From Paraspadella gotoi (lineage: Eukaryota > Chaetognatha): DNA of 64,000 bases. The stretch is from NCBI GenBank assembly GCA_051294375.1, contig JBJCIZ010000239.1:3654461-3718460 (forward strand). Direction: 5' to 3'. Positions 1 through 40,640 of this stretch are shown here, piece by piece. The position numbers and the translations under genes were made by a program. Within the stretch, counting starts at the first letter, position 1. Each line of letters opens with the position of its first letter. The notes below the pieces were generated by a model. It did not search any database. It was not told the origin of the DNA and saw nothing but the letters and a program-made list of their open reading frames with translations.

Positions 1-29
1 TGAGAACTTTTGAATTTAATAGGAGATGA

Positions 30-146
30 CTTGGTCATTCAGGAAAATCAACACTTAAGTTACTTGGAGTAGATCTAGATGAAAAAAACTTAATTGGGGG
101 TAACTACATCGATTCATTAATTGCAAAAGCATGGTCAAAGTACTAA
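30..146 (+). pseudogene. Fragment of a non-LTR (LINE) reverse transcriptase
   Basis: One frame reads STLKLLGVDLDEKNLIGGNY, then IDSLIAKAWSKY and a stop. This fits the block that follows the catalytic core in many LINE reverse transcriptases, where a 'fLGv-lD-kl-w--hI' motif precedes the thumb region. Only about 40 residues are readable, the frame is closed on both sides, and no endonuclease or catalytic FADD-type motif is in the window, so it is a dead fragment or the edge of a longer element lying to the left. The family call rests on this one motif; chance is possible. Confidence 0.35.
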
Positions 147-1140
147 TGATCAAAGAAAATAGCAAAACACTTAAATGAGAGTAACCATAACATCTCAATG
201 ACAATTTACAAAATCTCTTACAGTTTTCCTTTTCCAAACTCTAGGCATGCATGGATCAACTATGGACACAAACAAACAATGGGACCAAAGTCGATAAGCT
301 TCACATTCAAGCAATGAATAATACTATTGAACTACCAATCCCATACTCCCAATGCCTAGTGCCTCGATGCAAGCAACCTCTACCCAAACGCTCTCTGAAA
401 CCTTTTTGCTTTCTGCACTGAAGAGAATCCTAAACATCGCGAAAAAATGACCTTTTCGACGACATCATCAAAAGATCACGATGAGGAGAATGGTTAAAAA
501 CTCACATTTCCCCTATGGAAACGGTTTCTCATAAACTTTGTTGTAAAAAAGTTGTATGAATGTTTCAGAAACAGCATTTAGTGTACTATTCGCCAAAAAA
601 CAACGACCGGAGGTTGGATGGAAATTTCTGAAGGGACTCGACCCTGAATCAGTGGAACCTTCAGTGAGGACCCAGCACTTCGTGAATTTTTCCGTCAGGC
701 CGTTTCAGGCCCTCCGCCCTGCAGACAGCCAACAGGCCCTCTGCTTCTGAACGTGGCAATCGGCCAGTTCTTGAGTTGAATGCGGTGAATAGGACAGTAG
801 AAAATACAATTTTACTACATTGATGACTGTATTGTTCTGATTGCCAGAGGATTCTTAGAAAAGGACAGCAGTCCTGCCTAAGTATCTGTGTACTATAAAG
901 ATGATCTGTGTTTTAGTATTGGGCCCTCGTCAGCATTCATTAGACAAAGAGGACCGCATTAGACGTACTCGATACTGTCGCAAGGTCAAGTGTAATCATT
1001 TCTATTTCTATTTCTATTTCTCTCTCTCTCAAGGTCACGCTGCGCGGTTTTTCGAATCACGTGACGGAGATTGAATTCAAGCGACTGAGCAACTTACCAG
1101 TTGAGATGTTCTATAAAATCTTGTTTGTATTTAAATAGAC
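147..1140. other. Non-coding stretch, no gene recognised
   Basis: A 64-codon frame at 556-750 has no recognisable domain, no splice signals and ordinary composition. A short (TTTCTA)n/(TC)n tract lies near 1,000-1,030. Nothing else could be supported. Confidence 0.5.
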
Positions 1141-1412
1141 TTTTACTTTAATTTTCTTACTTTAGTTTACTTTAATTTACTTACTTTAGTTTACTTTAAT
1201 TTACTTACTTTAGTTTACTTTAGTTTACTTACTGTAGTTTACTTTAATTTACTTACTTTAGTTTAATTTAGTTTACTTACTGTAGTTTACTTTAATTTAC
1301 TTACTTTAGTTTACTTTAATTTACTTACTTTAGTTTACCTTAATTTACTTACTTTAGTTTACTTTAATTCACTTACTTTAGTTTACTTTAATTTACTTTA
1401 ATTTACTTACTT
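1141..1412. repeat. 24-bp minisatellite
   Basis: About eleven head-to-tail copies of a 24-bp unit (TTTAGTTTACTTTAATTTAC plus TTAC), itself built from two diverged 12-bp halves. Copies differ by one or two substitutions and the period is steady. AT-rich and non-coding. Confidence 0.9.
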
Positions 1413-2394
1413 TTTTAAAAGTCAACCAAAAAGTAAGTTCTCCGGCGTTCCACGTCGCTACTTACCCACTCACCCTAAAACTTTTATCAATGACGTTTGA
1501 TAAAAACGACCTTCACGAATTCGTGAGACCCTGAAATCCGTCACGTGTCACGAGCGGCGCCACCAGTCGCCTCAAACGTCTCGCCGTTTTACTATCGCGT
1601 TTTATCTGTGATTGGAATCGCGCTCATGTCGGTGAATGAGTGAAGTTTGATACTCGGTCGGGCCGTGAAATAATGCCCCCGTGAGTCCGGACGTAAAATT
1701 GAGTCAGTTGGAAATCTCCAATCTATCGAGGATCAGCAACTTTCTATCCCCATTCCTCATTATGTCATTATTCTATCCCCATTATTATGTCATTATTATG
1801 TCATTATTCTATCCCCATTCCTCATTATGTCACTCCCTATACGCCATTCCCAATTGGCCGTATAACCAATATTAACCATTAACCAATAAGGCCTCGATAA
1901 AACGGCGCTCAGCTTCCGTCCGGCAGATACCGATAAAAATCCGGAAAGAAGAGTCTGAAGTTAAAGCCAATAAGTCGACTTTGGAAATCCATTGAATTTC
2001 GATGAATAAAAAAGAAATAAAAAAAATAAAAAAAAAAAAAAATAGGAAATTGATAAAATGGAACCAAGTCGGTCTCGGGTCGGGAGTCAGAAGTTGGAAA
2101 AGTAAGTTATAATCTCAAAGTATCGAGTGGAAGGTCGACTGAGCTCAAAGGCGGTGAGGTTTTAAGGGGGTCGTCTTTTTCAAGGTGAGGTTTTAAGGTG
2201 ATATTTACAGGTTTTAATGTCGGACTTTTGAACTTACCTTTGGACTTAAAACACCAGGACCGCGGCACCATCCCCTTGAACTTACCCAAAAACTGGTAAC
2301 GGCGAAGACAAAGAAAGCATCCTCCCTTGAACTCTACCTTTGAAGCAACCTTTGTAGCAACCGGACCAGGCCAAGCCACACCCCTTTAAACTAA
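1413..2394. other. Intergenic; imperfect local repeats
   Basis: Contains short repeated CCCCATTCCTCATTATGTCATTATTCTAT-like units (about 1,750-1,840), an A-rich run near 2,010-2,040, and a degenerate minisatellite at 2,120-2,400 with recurring 'TTGAACTTACCTTTG' and 'GTAGCAACCGGACCAGG' words. A 90-codon minus frame at 2,107-2,379 is produced by that repeat and is not called as a gene. Confidence 0.45.
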
Positions 2395-2407
2395 CCTTTG
2401 GACTTGT

Positions 2408-2576
2408 AGCAACAGGGCCAGGGCAAGCAGCACCGGATGACGTAGCAGAAACTTTGGCGAAACATCGAAGACGTCGTGAGGTAAATGAAGATCTTGATGG
2501 AACACCAGATGCTCATAACGAAAAGACCGAAGCTCCGGAAATATTGGCAGCTCGACTCTGCTTCGGCTTTTTGTGA
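2408..2576 (+). CDS. Candidate 3'-terminal exon or chance frame, unknown product
   Basis: After a possible acceptor (ctttggacttgtag) a frame reads ATGPGQAAPDDVAETLAKHR, RRREVNEDLDGTPDAHNEK, then TEAPEILAARLCFGFL and a stop at 2,574-2,576. The charged, non-repetitive composition looks more like protein than the surrounding frames do, and a GTAAAT that could serve as a donor lies inside it after RRRRE. No domain is recognised and the acceptor lies within a degenerate minisatellite. This could equally be chance. Confidence 0.2.
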
Positions 2577-2722
2577 TAGGGATAGGACCTGGGGAAGGGT
2601 AAGGAGAAAGGGGGGAGGTAGGGGGGGAGAGAGGGGGAAAGAGGAGAAAGGGAAGGTGGGGAAGGGAGAAGAATCTTCATGGCTTATGGCTCGATATTGG
2701 AAGTTAAATTAAATGATGTGTT

Positions 2723-2756
<34 letters not shown>

Positions 2757-2905
2757 GAGAGAGAGAGAGAGAGGAATCTAGATTTTGAGACTGATTGAGC
2801 GACGGAGAACGGAGGTTGAATATAAACAATCAAAAACTGGATGTTGGGGAAGTTGTGAATGAGAGAGAGAGAAAGAGAGAGAGAGACCCAGACCCAAAGC
2901 CTTAC

Positions 2906-33292
<30,387 letters not shown>

Positions 33293-34564
33293 AGTCGACG
33301 AGGGGGTGGAGGACGAATGTGGCTCGATCGATCTCTCAAGAGGGGAGACAGGAAGATGAAGGCGAGAGTGAAATGAAGATTTCCTTTTTGCCAATCGGGT
33401 AAGGTCGAATTGGTAAGGGATGAAAGAGAACTCGGGTAAGATCGGGTTGGGCTACTTTGATAACGCCAGAGGTTAAATGCGGTACTTAAGGGGTTAATGG
33501 GGTTTTATTTGTGTAGCGAGCCGAATGGCCGGTGTCTTGATTGCAGCCATGAACTCTTGGCCGGATCGGAGGGTCGAAAAAGATTTCTGAATCCAAGAAG
33601 AAGAAAAAAAAAAGTATTTGTTCTGGAAACCTTTCGCGCGCGGGGTTTTTTTTTTTTTGGTTTGTTTATATCCGTGGAAACGGAGGAAATAGAAACGAGA
33701 GGCAAAAGCGGTCGATGTCCCCTTTTTCTTTCTCTTTCTCTCTCTCGCCGTCGGTGGGCGTGGCAATTGAGTGTAGAGGGTAAGAGGTTGGTAGGGAATC
33801 TTGATCGCTGATTAAGAGTCGCGAATAAAACCGAGAGAATCTTAGCTTNNNNNNNNNNNNNNNNNNNNNNNNNNNNNNNNNNNNNNNNNNNNNNNNNNNN
33901 NNNNNNNNNNNNNNNNNNNNNNNNNNNNNNNNNNNNNNNNNNNNNNNNNNNNNNNNNNNNNNNNNNNNNNNNNNNNNNNNNNNNNNNNNNNNNNNNNNNN
34001 NNNNNNNNNNNNNNNNNNNNNNNNNNNNNNNNNNNNNNNNNNNNNNNNNNNNAGATGCAGGAGCAGAAGGGTTAGAGATGGGTTTAGGGATGGGCGGAAA
34101 AAAAAAGTGATTTTGTAAAGATCGGCAGTTAATTGGCGAAAGGAAAGACGAGAATTCTGGCTGATTGATCGAAGATTCGGAGCTCCGTGGTCACCGAAGA
34201 AGGAAAGATGAGAATTCTGGCTGATTGGTCGAAGAAGCTTGATTACGATAAAACAGAGTTCGGTTGGCTTAGGCGCTCCGAATCGTAATTAGTGGGTCAA
34301 AACTGGCGATGGAAAGGGTTTGGCTCTTGGGTTTATATCGGGAGTCATTTGAGTCAGGTTATGACTTTTCAAACTAGAGCTTAGTGGTCAGTGGTCAGTC
34401 TTAACTTGCCTAACGACCGGAAAAAAGGGTGCCTTTTATGAGTTGGAATGTCCGGAGGTCGAGAGAGAGGCAAGAAGGGTCGAAAACGAGGCTGGTAGGG
34501 ACGAGAGCGAGACTGGAGGGGACGAAAACGAGGCTAGAAGGTTAAGGGTTCGACTTTTTCTTCC
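33293..34564. other. Upstream of the receptor start; N gap
   Basis: Possible 5' UTR or promoter side of the receptor. An ATTGG (CCAAT on the minus strand) lies near 33,395. N gap at 33,849-34,052. A direct repeat (GAAGAAGGAAAGATGAGAAT / TTCTGGCTGATTG) lies around 34,140-34,230. Confidence 0.35.
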
Positions 34565-34566
34565 AG

Positions 34567-34667
34567 CGATTGGCCTTTTGTTTCGAAGCGGTCGAGCGGA
34601 GACGACGAAATGGTCAGCTGTCGCTTGGTGGCGCTGGGAGCGAGGTGGGGGAGAAGTGAAGGAAAGG
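34567..34667 (+). CDS. Candidate internal exon, unknown gene
   Basis: A strong acceptor (gactttttcttccag) and a donor-like AAAGG|gtgagt bound 101 bases. One frame reads DWPFVSKRSSGDDEMVSCRL then VALGARWGRSEGK. The other two frames are also open, so the evidence is the two splice signals plus composition. No family recognised. Confidence 0.25.
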
Positions 34668-35214
34668 GTGAGTTGGGCATCGTCCTGTGGGTGAGTAAAG
34701 ATTAAAACGTTAACCGAAGGGAAGAAAAGAAAATAAAAGAAAATTTGGGTGAAACGGAAACATCGGCATCACGTTTTCGATCTAAGATTTGGACAGAATC
34801 GATTAAAAGAATTCACTGTTTACATTCGAATGTTTTGAAAGCGAAAATAATAAAGTTTNNNNNNNNNNNNNNNNNNNNNNNNNNNNNNNNNNNNNNNNNN
34901 NNNNNNNNNNNNNNNNNNNNNNNNNNNNNNNNNNNNNNNNNNNNNNNNNNNNNNNNNNNNNNNNNNNNNNNNNNNNNNNNNNNNNNNNNNNNNNNNNNNN
35001 NNNNNNNNNNNNNNNNNNNNNNNNNNNNNNNNNNNNNNNNNNNNNNNNNNNNNNNNNNNNNNNNNNNNNNNNNNNNNNNNNNNNNNNNNNNNNNNNNNNN
35101 AGAGAGATGGAAGGTGACATAAATAATCACGTAAGTGGGCAAGGAGTCGATTCGTTCAGACTTACGTCAAAAAACATCGATATAGATCTAGAAGAAACTT
35201 GAGATTTGAGTGAA

Positions 35215-35750
35215 TGAAGAATCGAAAGAGATTAAAGAGATTAGAGAGATTTAAAAGTTGATCGAGTTGAATATCAAAAGAGATTAAAGATTAGAGAGAT
35301 TTAGAAGATGATTGAGTTGGACATCAAAAGAGATTGAGGATTAGAGAGATTTAGAAGCTGATTGAGTTGAATATCAAAAGAGATTAAAGATTAGAGAGAT
35401 TTAAAAGTTGATTGAGTTGAATATCAAAAGAGATTAAAGATTAGAGAGATTTAGAAGATGATTGAGCGAAAATCAAAAGAGATTAAAGATTAAAGAGATT
35501 TAGAAGATGATTGAGTAAAAATCAAAAGAGATTAAAGATTAGAGAGATTTAGAAGATGATTGAGTGGAAATCAAAAGAGATTAAAGATTAGAAAGATTTA
35601 GAAGATGATTGAGTGAAAATCAAAAGAGATTAAATAGTAAAGAGATTTAGAAGATGATTGAGTGAAAATCGAAAGAGATTAAAGATTAGAGAGATTTAGA
35701 AGATGATTGTGTTGAAAATCAAAAGAGATTTTGATTTTTAGTCGAGAAAA
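35215..35750. repeat. ~50-bp minisatellite
   Basis: About ten copies of GATTAAAGATTAGAGAGATT / TAGAAGATGATTGAGTGAAA / ATCAAAAGA. The noisy counterpart is at 37,740-38,535. Confidence 0.9.
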
Positions 35751-36077
35751 AGATTTATATTTCGACGTGATTTATGAAGATAAGGAATCTTGTAAAGGCT
35801 GTAGTCGGGCATAGCAAAGTTATGCCCGACTACAAGGCCACAAATAATCGCACAAATAACCACACATAATCATAACGAAGACGAGAATTCAGACAATCAG
35901 TCCAGAGATGCAGCGAAGAGCTGTAGCGAGCAACAAACCAGAGCTGAGAGACTGGAACAATCGTTCCAGTCTAAAAAAAATCGACTCGGTTTCAACAAAT
36001 AATTGAGTGGGAACTTTAGTCGACAGTCCTGAAAGATTCATGGTAAGGGGCAAGTAGTAATGAATAAGTTAACTTAC

Positions 36078-36184
36078 CTCAGACGCTCGATGGAAACCAG
36101 CGAATGGTCCGATTTGGACGTGGAACCTTTAACGTCGTCTCCGTCGTCGTTGTCGCCGTCGAATTTCCAGACAAAAGGGCATCT
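36078..36184 (-). CDS. Candidate internal exon, acidic/Ser-rich segment of an unknown protein
   Basis: On the minus strand a strong CTGAG|gtaagt donor ends a frame reading RCPFVWKFDGDNDDGDDVKG then STSKSDHSLVSIERLR. The composition is strongly protein-like and the counterpart in the 38.9-39.05 kb duplicate keeps the donor, though with frameshifts. The upstream edge is unclear: there is only A-rich sequence and a stop just before the Arg codon. It lies 2.8 kb upstream of the receptor's first recognised exon on the same strand, but the phase (2) does not fit that exon, so a separate gene is more likely. Confidence 0.4.
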
Positions 36185-36500
36185 TTTTTATTCTTTTTTT
36201 TTAGTTTGTTTAATTTCGTTTAATATTTCTTTCAAAAGCAGCGAGCTTAATTTTTTTTTTTTCCGTTCGGTTAGAGAAAAAATGGAGAGAGAAAGATGGA
36301 CGGATGGACGGAAGGAGGAAAGAAGGGGGAAAAAAATTCGAGCCACGTGACCACTCTCTCTCTCTCTCTTGTGAATGTGTGTAAGGATGGTGTGTGAGAA
36401 ACGGAGATAGAGAGAGAGAGAAAGATGGAGAGAAGGAAAAAGAGGAGGGGGAAAAAAGAGCTATGGAGAATTTAAGAATGAATACAAGAAATAAAAAGAG

Positions 36501-36542
<42 letters not shown>

Positions 36543-36914
36543 AGAGAGTCACCCGCGAGAGCAACCCAGCCAGAGAGAGAGCAGAGAGAGAGAGAGGAGA
36601 GTTGTAAGTGTGGGCGAAATTTGTTTTTTATTTCTTTTTGGTGCAAAGAGCAAAAGGATGTTTCTCCCCCCTTTTTTTTTTTGGTTCTTTATTTTTCTTT
36701 TTTATTTCATTTTTGTTTTTACGATTGATATAAACGAAGGGAGAAAAAACCGCCCGGCGAGGAAATTCTCCAGATTCCTCGGCGACGAAGTAGACACGTT
36801 TCTCCGTTATTTTCGTTCGTCGTCGTCGTCGTCGTCGCCGCCGTCGCTACCCTTCTCCGGGCGTTTCTCCTGCCTTGTTTTGCTTCTCGGTGGCACCTTC
36901 TAACGACGCGCACT

Positions 36915-37140
36915 CCCATTGGCCGTTTCCGTTTCGGCGCCGCGAGGCGATTGGTCAGTTCTTCCTGGGCGCCGCGTTCCCATTGGTCGAACATGACGGG
37001 ATGCTCGATTCCGATTCGTCGATCTCGGCTTGGTAGCGTTGGTAAGCGGAGTCTCCCATTGGTCGAGAGGAAAGCTTAGTGGAATCGAGCTCTCATTGGT
37101 TGAGAGAGATCAAGAGCGGATTCGTTCGCTGATTGGCTGG
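36915..37140. promoter_or_regulatory. Cluster of six inverted CCAAT boxes
   Basis: ATTGG occurs at about 36,918, 36,950, 36,982, 37,058, 37,094 and 37,132 in GC-rich DNA (CCCATTGGCCG, CGATTGGTCA, CCCATTGGTCG twice, CTCATTGGTTG, CTGATTGGCTGG). The spacing is about 30-75 bp. On the minus strand these are CCAAT boxes, the NF-Y recognition core. This could be the promoter of the minus-strand gene with the exon at 36,078-36,184, or of an opposite-strand gene. Confidence 0.5.
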
Positions 37141-37575
37141 ATTAGGTTGGAGGCCGTGACGACACGCGAAGCGTCGACAATCGACCGTGGACGATCATCG
37201 AACGGGGCGCGAGGTTTGATGGAGGGGAGATGGAGAGAGAGACGAGGGAGAGAGATACGAAGGAGAGAGAGAGAGAGATCCCGGGATGTCTCGCTCTCTC
37301 TCTTGCTCCGGCGTGTCCCTGAAAGTGGGGAGGGGGAAGGAACGAGACGGAGGGAAAGTTCGGGACATATGGGGAAAGAAAGATTTTTGGGTTAGAGGAA
37401 TGACAGTCAGATATAAGAAAGAAAAATCGAAAGGGAAAGAGAGAAAAAAATGGGGGAGGAAAAAAGAAACAGAGAAAAAGAAAACGAACAAAGGATAGGA
37501 GACGAGAGGGAGATGAAAACTTGACTGAAGAGAAAAGATGAAGAGCAGAGAGAGAGAGAGAGAGAGTAGAGAGAC

Positions 37576-37620
<45 letters not shown>

Positions 37621-37622
37621 GA

Positions 37623-39364
37623 GAGAGATGGAGGTACATAAATAATCATAATAGCAAGGAGCTCCGATTCGTATATCGAGTACTTACGTCAAAAACATCG
37701 ATATAGTGATCTTAGAAGAAAACTTGAGATCTGTATGAAAGTGAATGATAAAGTAAGTCGAAAGAGAATTTAAAGAGGATTTAGAGAGATTTAAAAGTTG
37801 ATACCGAGTTGAACTATCAAAAGTAGATTACACGAGGTTAGAGAGATTTTAGAAGATGATTGAGTTGGACATCAGAAAGAGCGATTGAGGATTAGAGAGA
37901 TTTAGAGAGCTGATTGAGTTGAATATGAAAAAGAGGATTAAAGATTAGAGAGATTTGAAAAGTTGATTTGAAGTTGAATAATCAAAAGAGATTAAAGATT
38001 ACGAGAGATTTAGAAAGATGATTGAGCGAAAATCAAGAAGAGATTAAAGATTAAAGAGATTTAGAAGATCGATTTGAGTAAACAATCAAAAGAGATTAAA
38101 GATTATGTATTGAGATTTAGAAAGATGATTGAGTGAAATCGAAAGAGATTAAGATTAGAGCAAGATTTAGAAGATGATTGAGTGAAAATCAAAAGAGATT
38201 AAAGATTAGAGAGAATTAGCAAAGATGCATTGAATGAAAATCAAAACGACGATTAAAGATCCTAGAGAGTTTAAAGCTTCTTATTGAGCTAACAATTTCT
38301 TACACAGAGCAATTAAAGCATTAGAGAATTTAGAAGATGATCTCGACCGTCGGAAACATCAAAAGCCACTACACCGCCATTAAAGATTAGAAAGATTTAG
38401 AGATGATTGAGAGTTGAAATCAAAAGAGATTAAATAATAAAGAGATTTAAGAGATGATTGAGTGAAATCGAAAGAGATATAAAGATTAGAGAGATTTAGA
38501 AGATTGATGGTGATAAATTCATAAAGAGATTTTGATTTTAGTCGTATGTAAAAAGATATATTCGACGGGTGGAAATAAAATTTATGAATGTATTAAGGAA
38601 TTCTTGTAATGCTGTAGTCGGCATAGTCATAAGTATGTCCGATTCTTACATAGGCACAATAATTCTGCACCGGATACATATTAACCACACTATATACAAA
38701 CGGATAGTATCGGAGAATTCAGGGACCCACTGAGTCCAGAGCATGCGCACAGCGAAGAAGCTGTAAGCCGACGCAAACAAACCAGCCAGCTGACGAGACT
38801 GAACAATCGTTTTTTCAGTCTAAAAAAAATCGACCTCGGTTTCAACAAATACATTGAGTGGGAACTTTAGTCGACAGTACCTGAAAGATTCATGGGTAAG
38901 GGCAAGTAGTAATGAATCAAGTTCCACTTACCCTCAGCACGTCGATGGAAACCAGCCGAATGGTCCGATTGGACGTGGAACGCTTTACGTCTCAAGTCTC
39001 CGTCGGTCGTTGTCGCCGTGCGAATTTTCAGACAAAAGGGGCATCTTTTTTTCATTCTTTTTTTTTAGTTTGTTTAATTTCGTTTAATATTTCTTTCATA
39101 AAGCAGCGCAGCTTTTTTTTTTTTTTCCGTTCGGTTAGAGAAAAAATGGAGAGGAAAGATGGAGGATTGACGGAAGGAGGAAAGAAGGGGAGAAAAAATT
39201 CGAGCCACGTGACCACTCTCTCTCTCTCTCTTGTGAATTGTGTAAGATGGTGTGTTGAGACAGAAAACGGAGATAGAGAGAGAGAGAAAGATGGAGGAAG
39301 GAAAAGAGGAGGGGAAAAAGAGCTATGGAGATTAGAATGAATACAAGAAATAAAAAGAGGAGAG

Positions 39365-39402
<38 letters not shown>

Positions 39403-40544
39403 AGACGAGAAGATGAGAGAAGAGACACCGACGAGAGAGACTAGCAGAGAGAGAGAGAGAGATGAGAGAGGAGAGAAGTTGTAAAGTGATGGGCGCAATT
39501 TGTTTTTTTATTTCTTTTTGCGTGCAAAGAGCAAAAGGATGTTTCTCCCCCATTTTTTCTTTTTTCGGTTCTCTATTTTTCTTTATTTCATTTTTGTTTT
39601 ACAGATATGATTACACCGCAAGGGAGAAAAAACGCCCGGCGAGGAAATTTCTCCACGATTCCTAGGCGACGAAGTAGACGTTTCTTCCGTTTTTTCGTAT
39701 TCGTCGTCGTCGTCGTCGTCGCCCAGGTCGCTCTACCCTTTCTCCGGGCGTTCTCTTCTGCCTTGTTTTGCTTTCGTGGCACCTTTCTACCGCGCCTCCT
39801 CATTGGCCGTTTCCGGACTTTCGGCGGCCGCGAAAGGCGATTAGGTCGTTCTTCCTGGGCGCCGCGTTCCCATTGTCGAACATGACGGGATGCTCGATTT
39901 CCGATCGTCGTTTCTCGGCTTGGTAGCGTTGGTTGTAACGGAGGTCTCCCATTGGTCGTAGGAGGAAAGCTTAGTGGAATCGAGCTCTCATGGTTGAGAG
40001 AGATCAAGAGGCGTGATTTCGTTCTAGCGCATGATCTGGCGATAGAGGTTGGAGTCCGGTGACCGACACGCGAGCGTCCGACAATCGACCGTGGACGATC
40101 ATCGAACGCGGGCGCGAGGTTTAATGGAGGGGAGGATGGAGAGAGTAGACGAGGGATAGAGTCATACGAAGGAGAGAGAGAGAGAGATCCCGGGGATGTC
40201 TCGCTCTATCTCTCTTGCTCCTCGGCGCGTGTCCCTGAAAGTGGGGAGGGGGGAAGGAATCAGAGACGGAGGAACAGTTTCGGGACATGTGGGGAAAGAA
40301 AGGATTTTTGTTAGAGGAGACTGAATCAGTTGACAGGAAATAAATAGAAAGAAAAATCAAAGGGAAAGACGAGAAAAAAATGGGGGAACAGAAAAAGAAC
40401 ATAAAAAGGAAAAAAAAGACAACAAAAACGAGGAACTGAATGAGGGTAAAAAAAAAAATTAAAAAAAATAAAAAAACTCGGAGCTATTCAGTCGAAAGTA
40501 ATTTCGTGGCGACCGGGACAGACTACTGGGATACGAAGCGGGTG
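37623..40544. repeat. 2.5-kb tandem duplicate, noisy copy ending at a 25-N gap
   Basis: It follows 35,101-37,622 base by base but with frequent single-base insertions, deletions and short inserts, and all reading frames are broken relative to the clean copy. It runs into a gap of exactly 25 N (40,545-40,569). Best read as unpolished read sequence used in gap filling rather than as a biological duplicate. Confidence 0.75.
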
Positions 40545-40640
40545 NNNNNNNNNNNNNNNNNNNNNNNNNGGTGCGGAGGCTGCTGCAGCTGCGAGAACTG
40601 CAGCACAAGTTACAGCTACTGCCAGTACAGTTGGGATCGA
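40478..40640 (+). other. Candidate coding segment split by 25-N gap, Cys-rich or Leu-rich depending on frame
   Basis: Left of the gap one plus frame reads SYSVESNFVATGTDYWDTKR. Right of it one frame reads CGGCCSCENCSTSYSYCQYS, while another gives RRLLQLRELQHKLQLLPVQL; the minus strand gives an Ala/Val-rich hydrophobic run. (CTGCAG)-like triplets explain part of this. The frame cannot be chosen. Confidence 0.2.

Larger units (their letters stand above)
35101..37622. repeat. 2.5-kb tandem duplicate, cleaner copy
   Basis: The whole interval recurs at 37,623-40,420 in the same order: minisatellite, a CGACTACA/GTTATGCCCGAC region, a minus-strand exon, GA arrays, CCAAT cluster and a GAGATCCCGGGATGTCTCGC segment. 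This copy reads without the scattered one-base insertions of the other. The N gap at 34,859-35,100 adjoins its left end. Confidence 0.85.

Noticed and set aside
37030-37395. Plus ORF of 121 codons downstream of the CCAAT cluster
   Set aside because: Arg/Glu-rich from GA repeats and CCAAT-box sequence; the frame is not kept in the duplicate copy.
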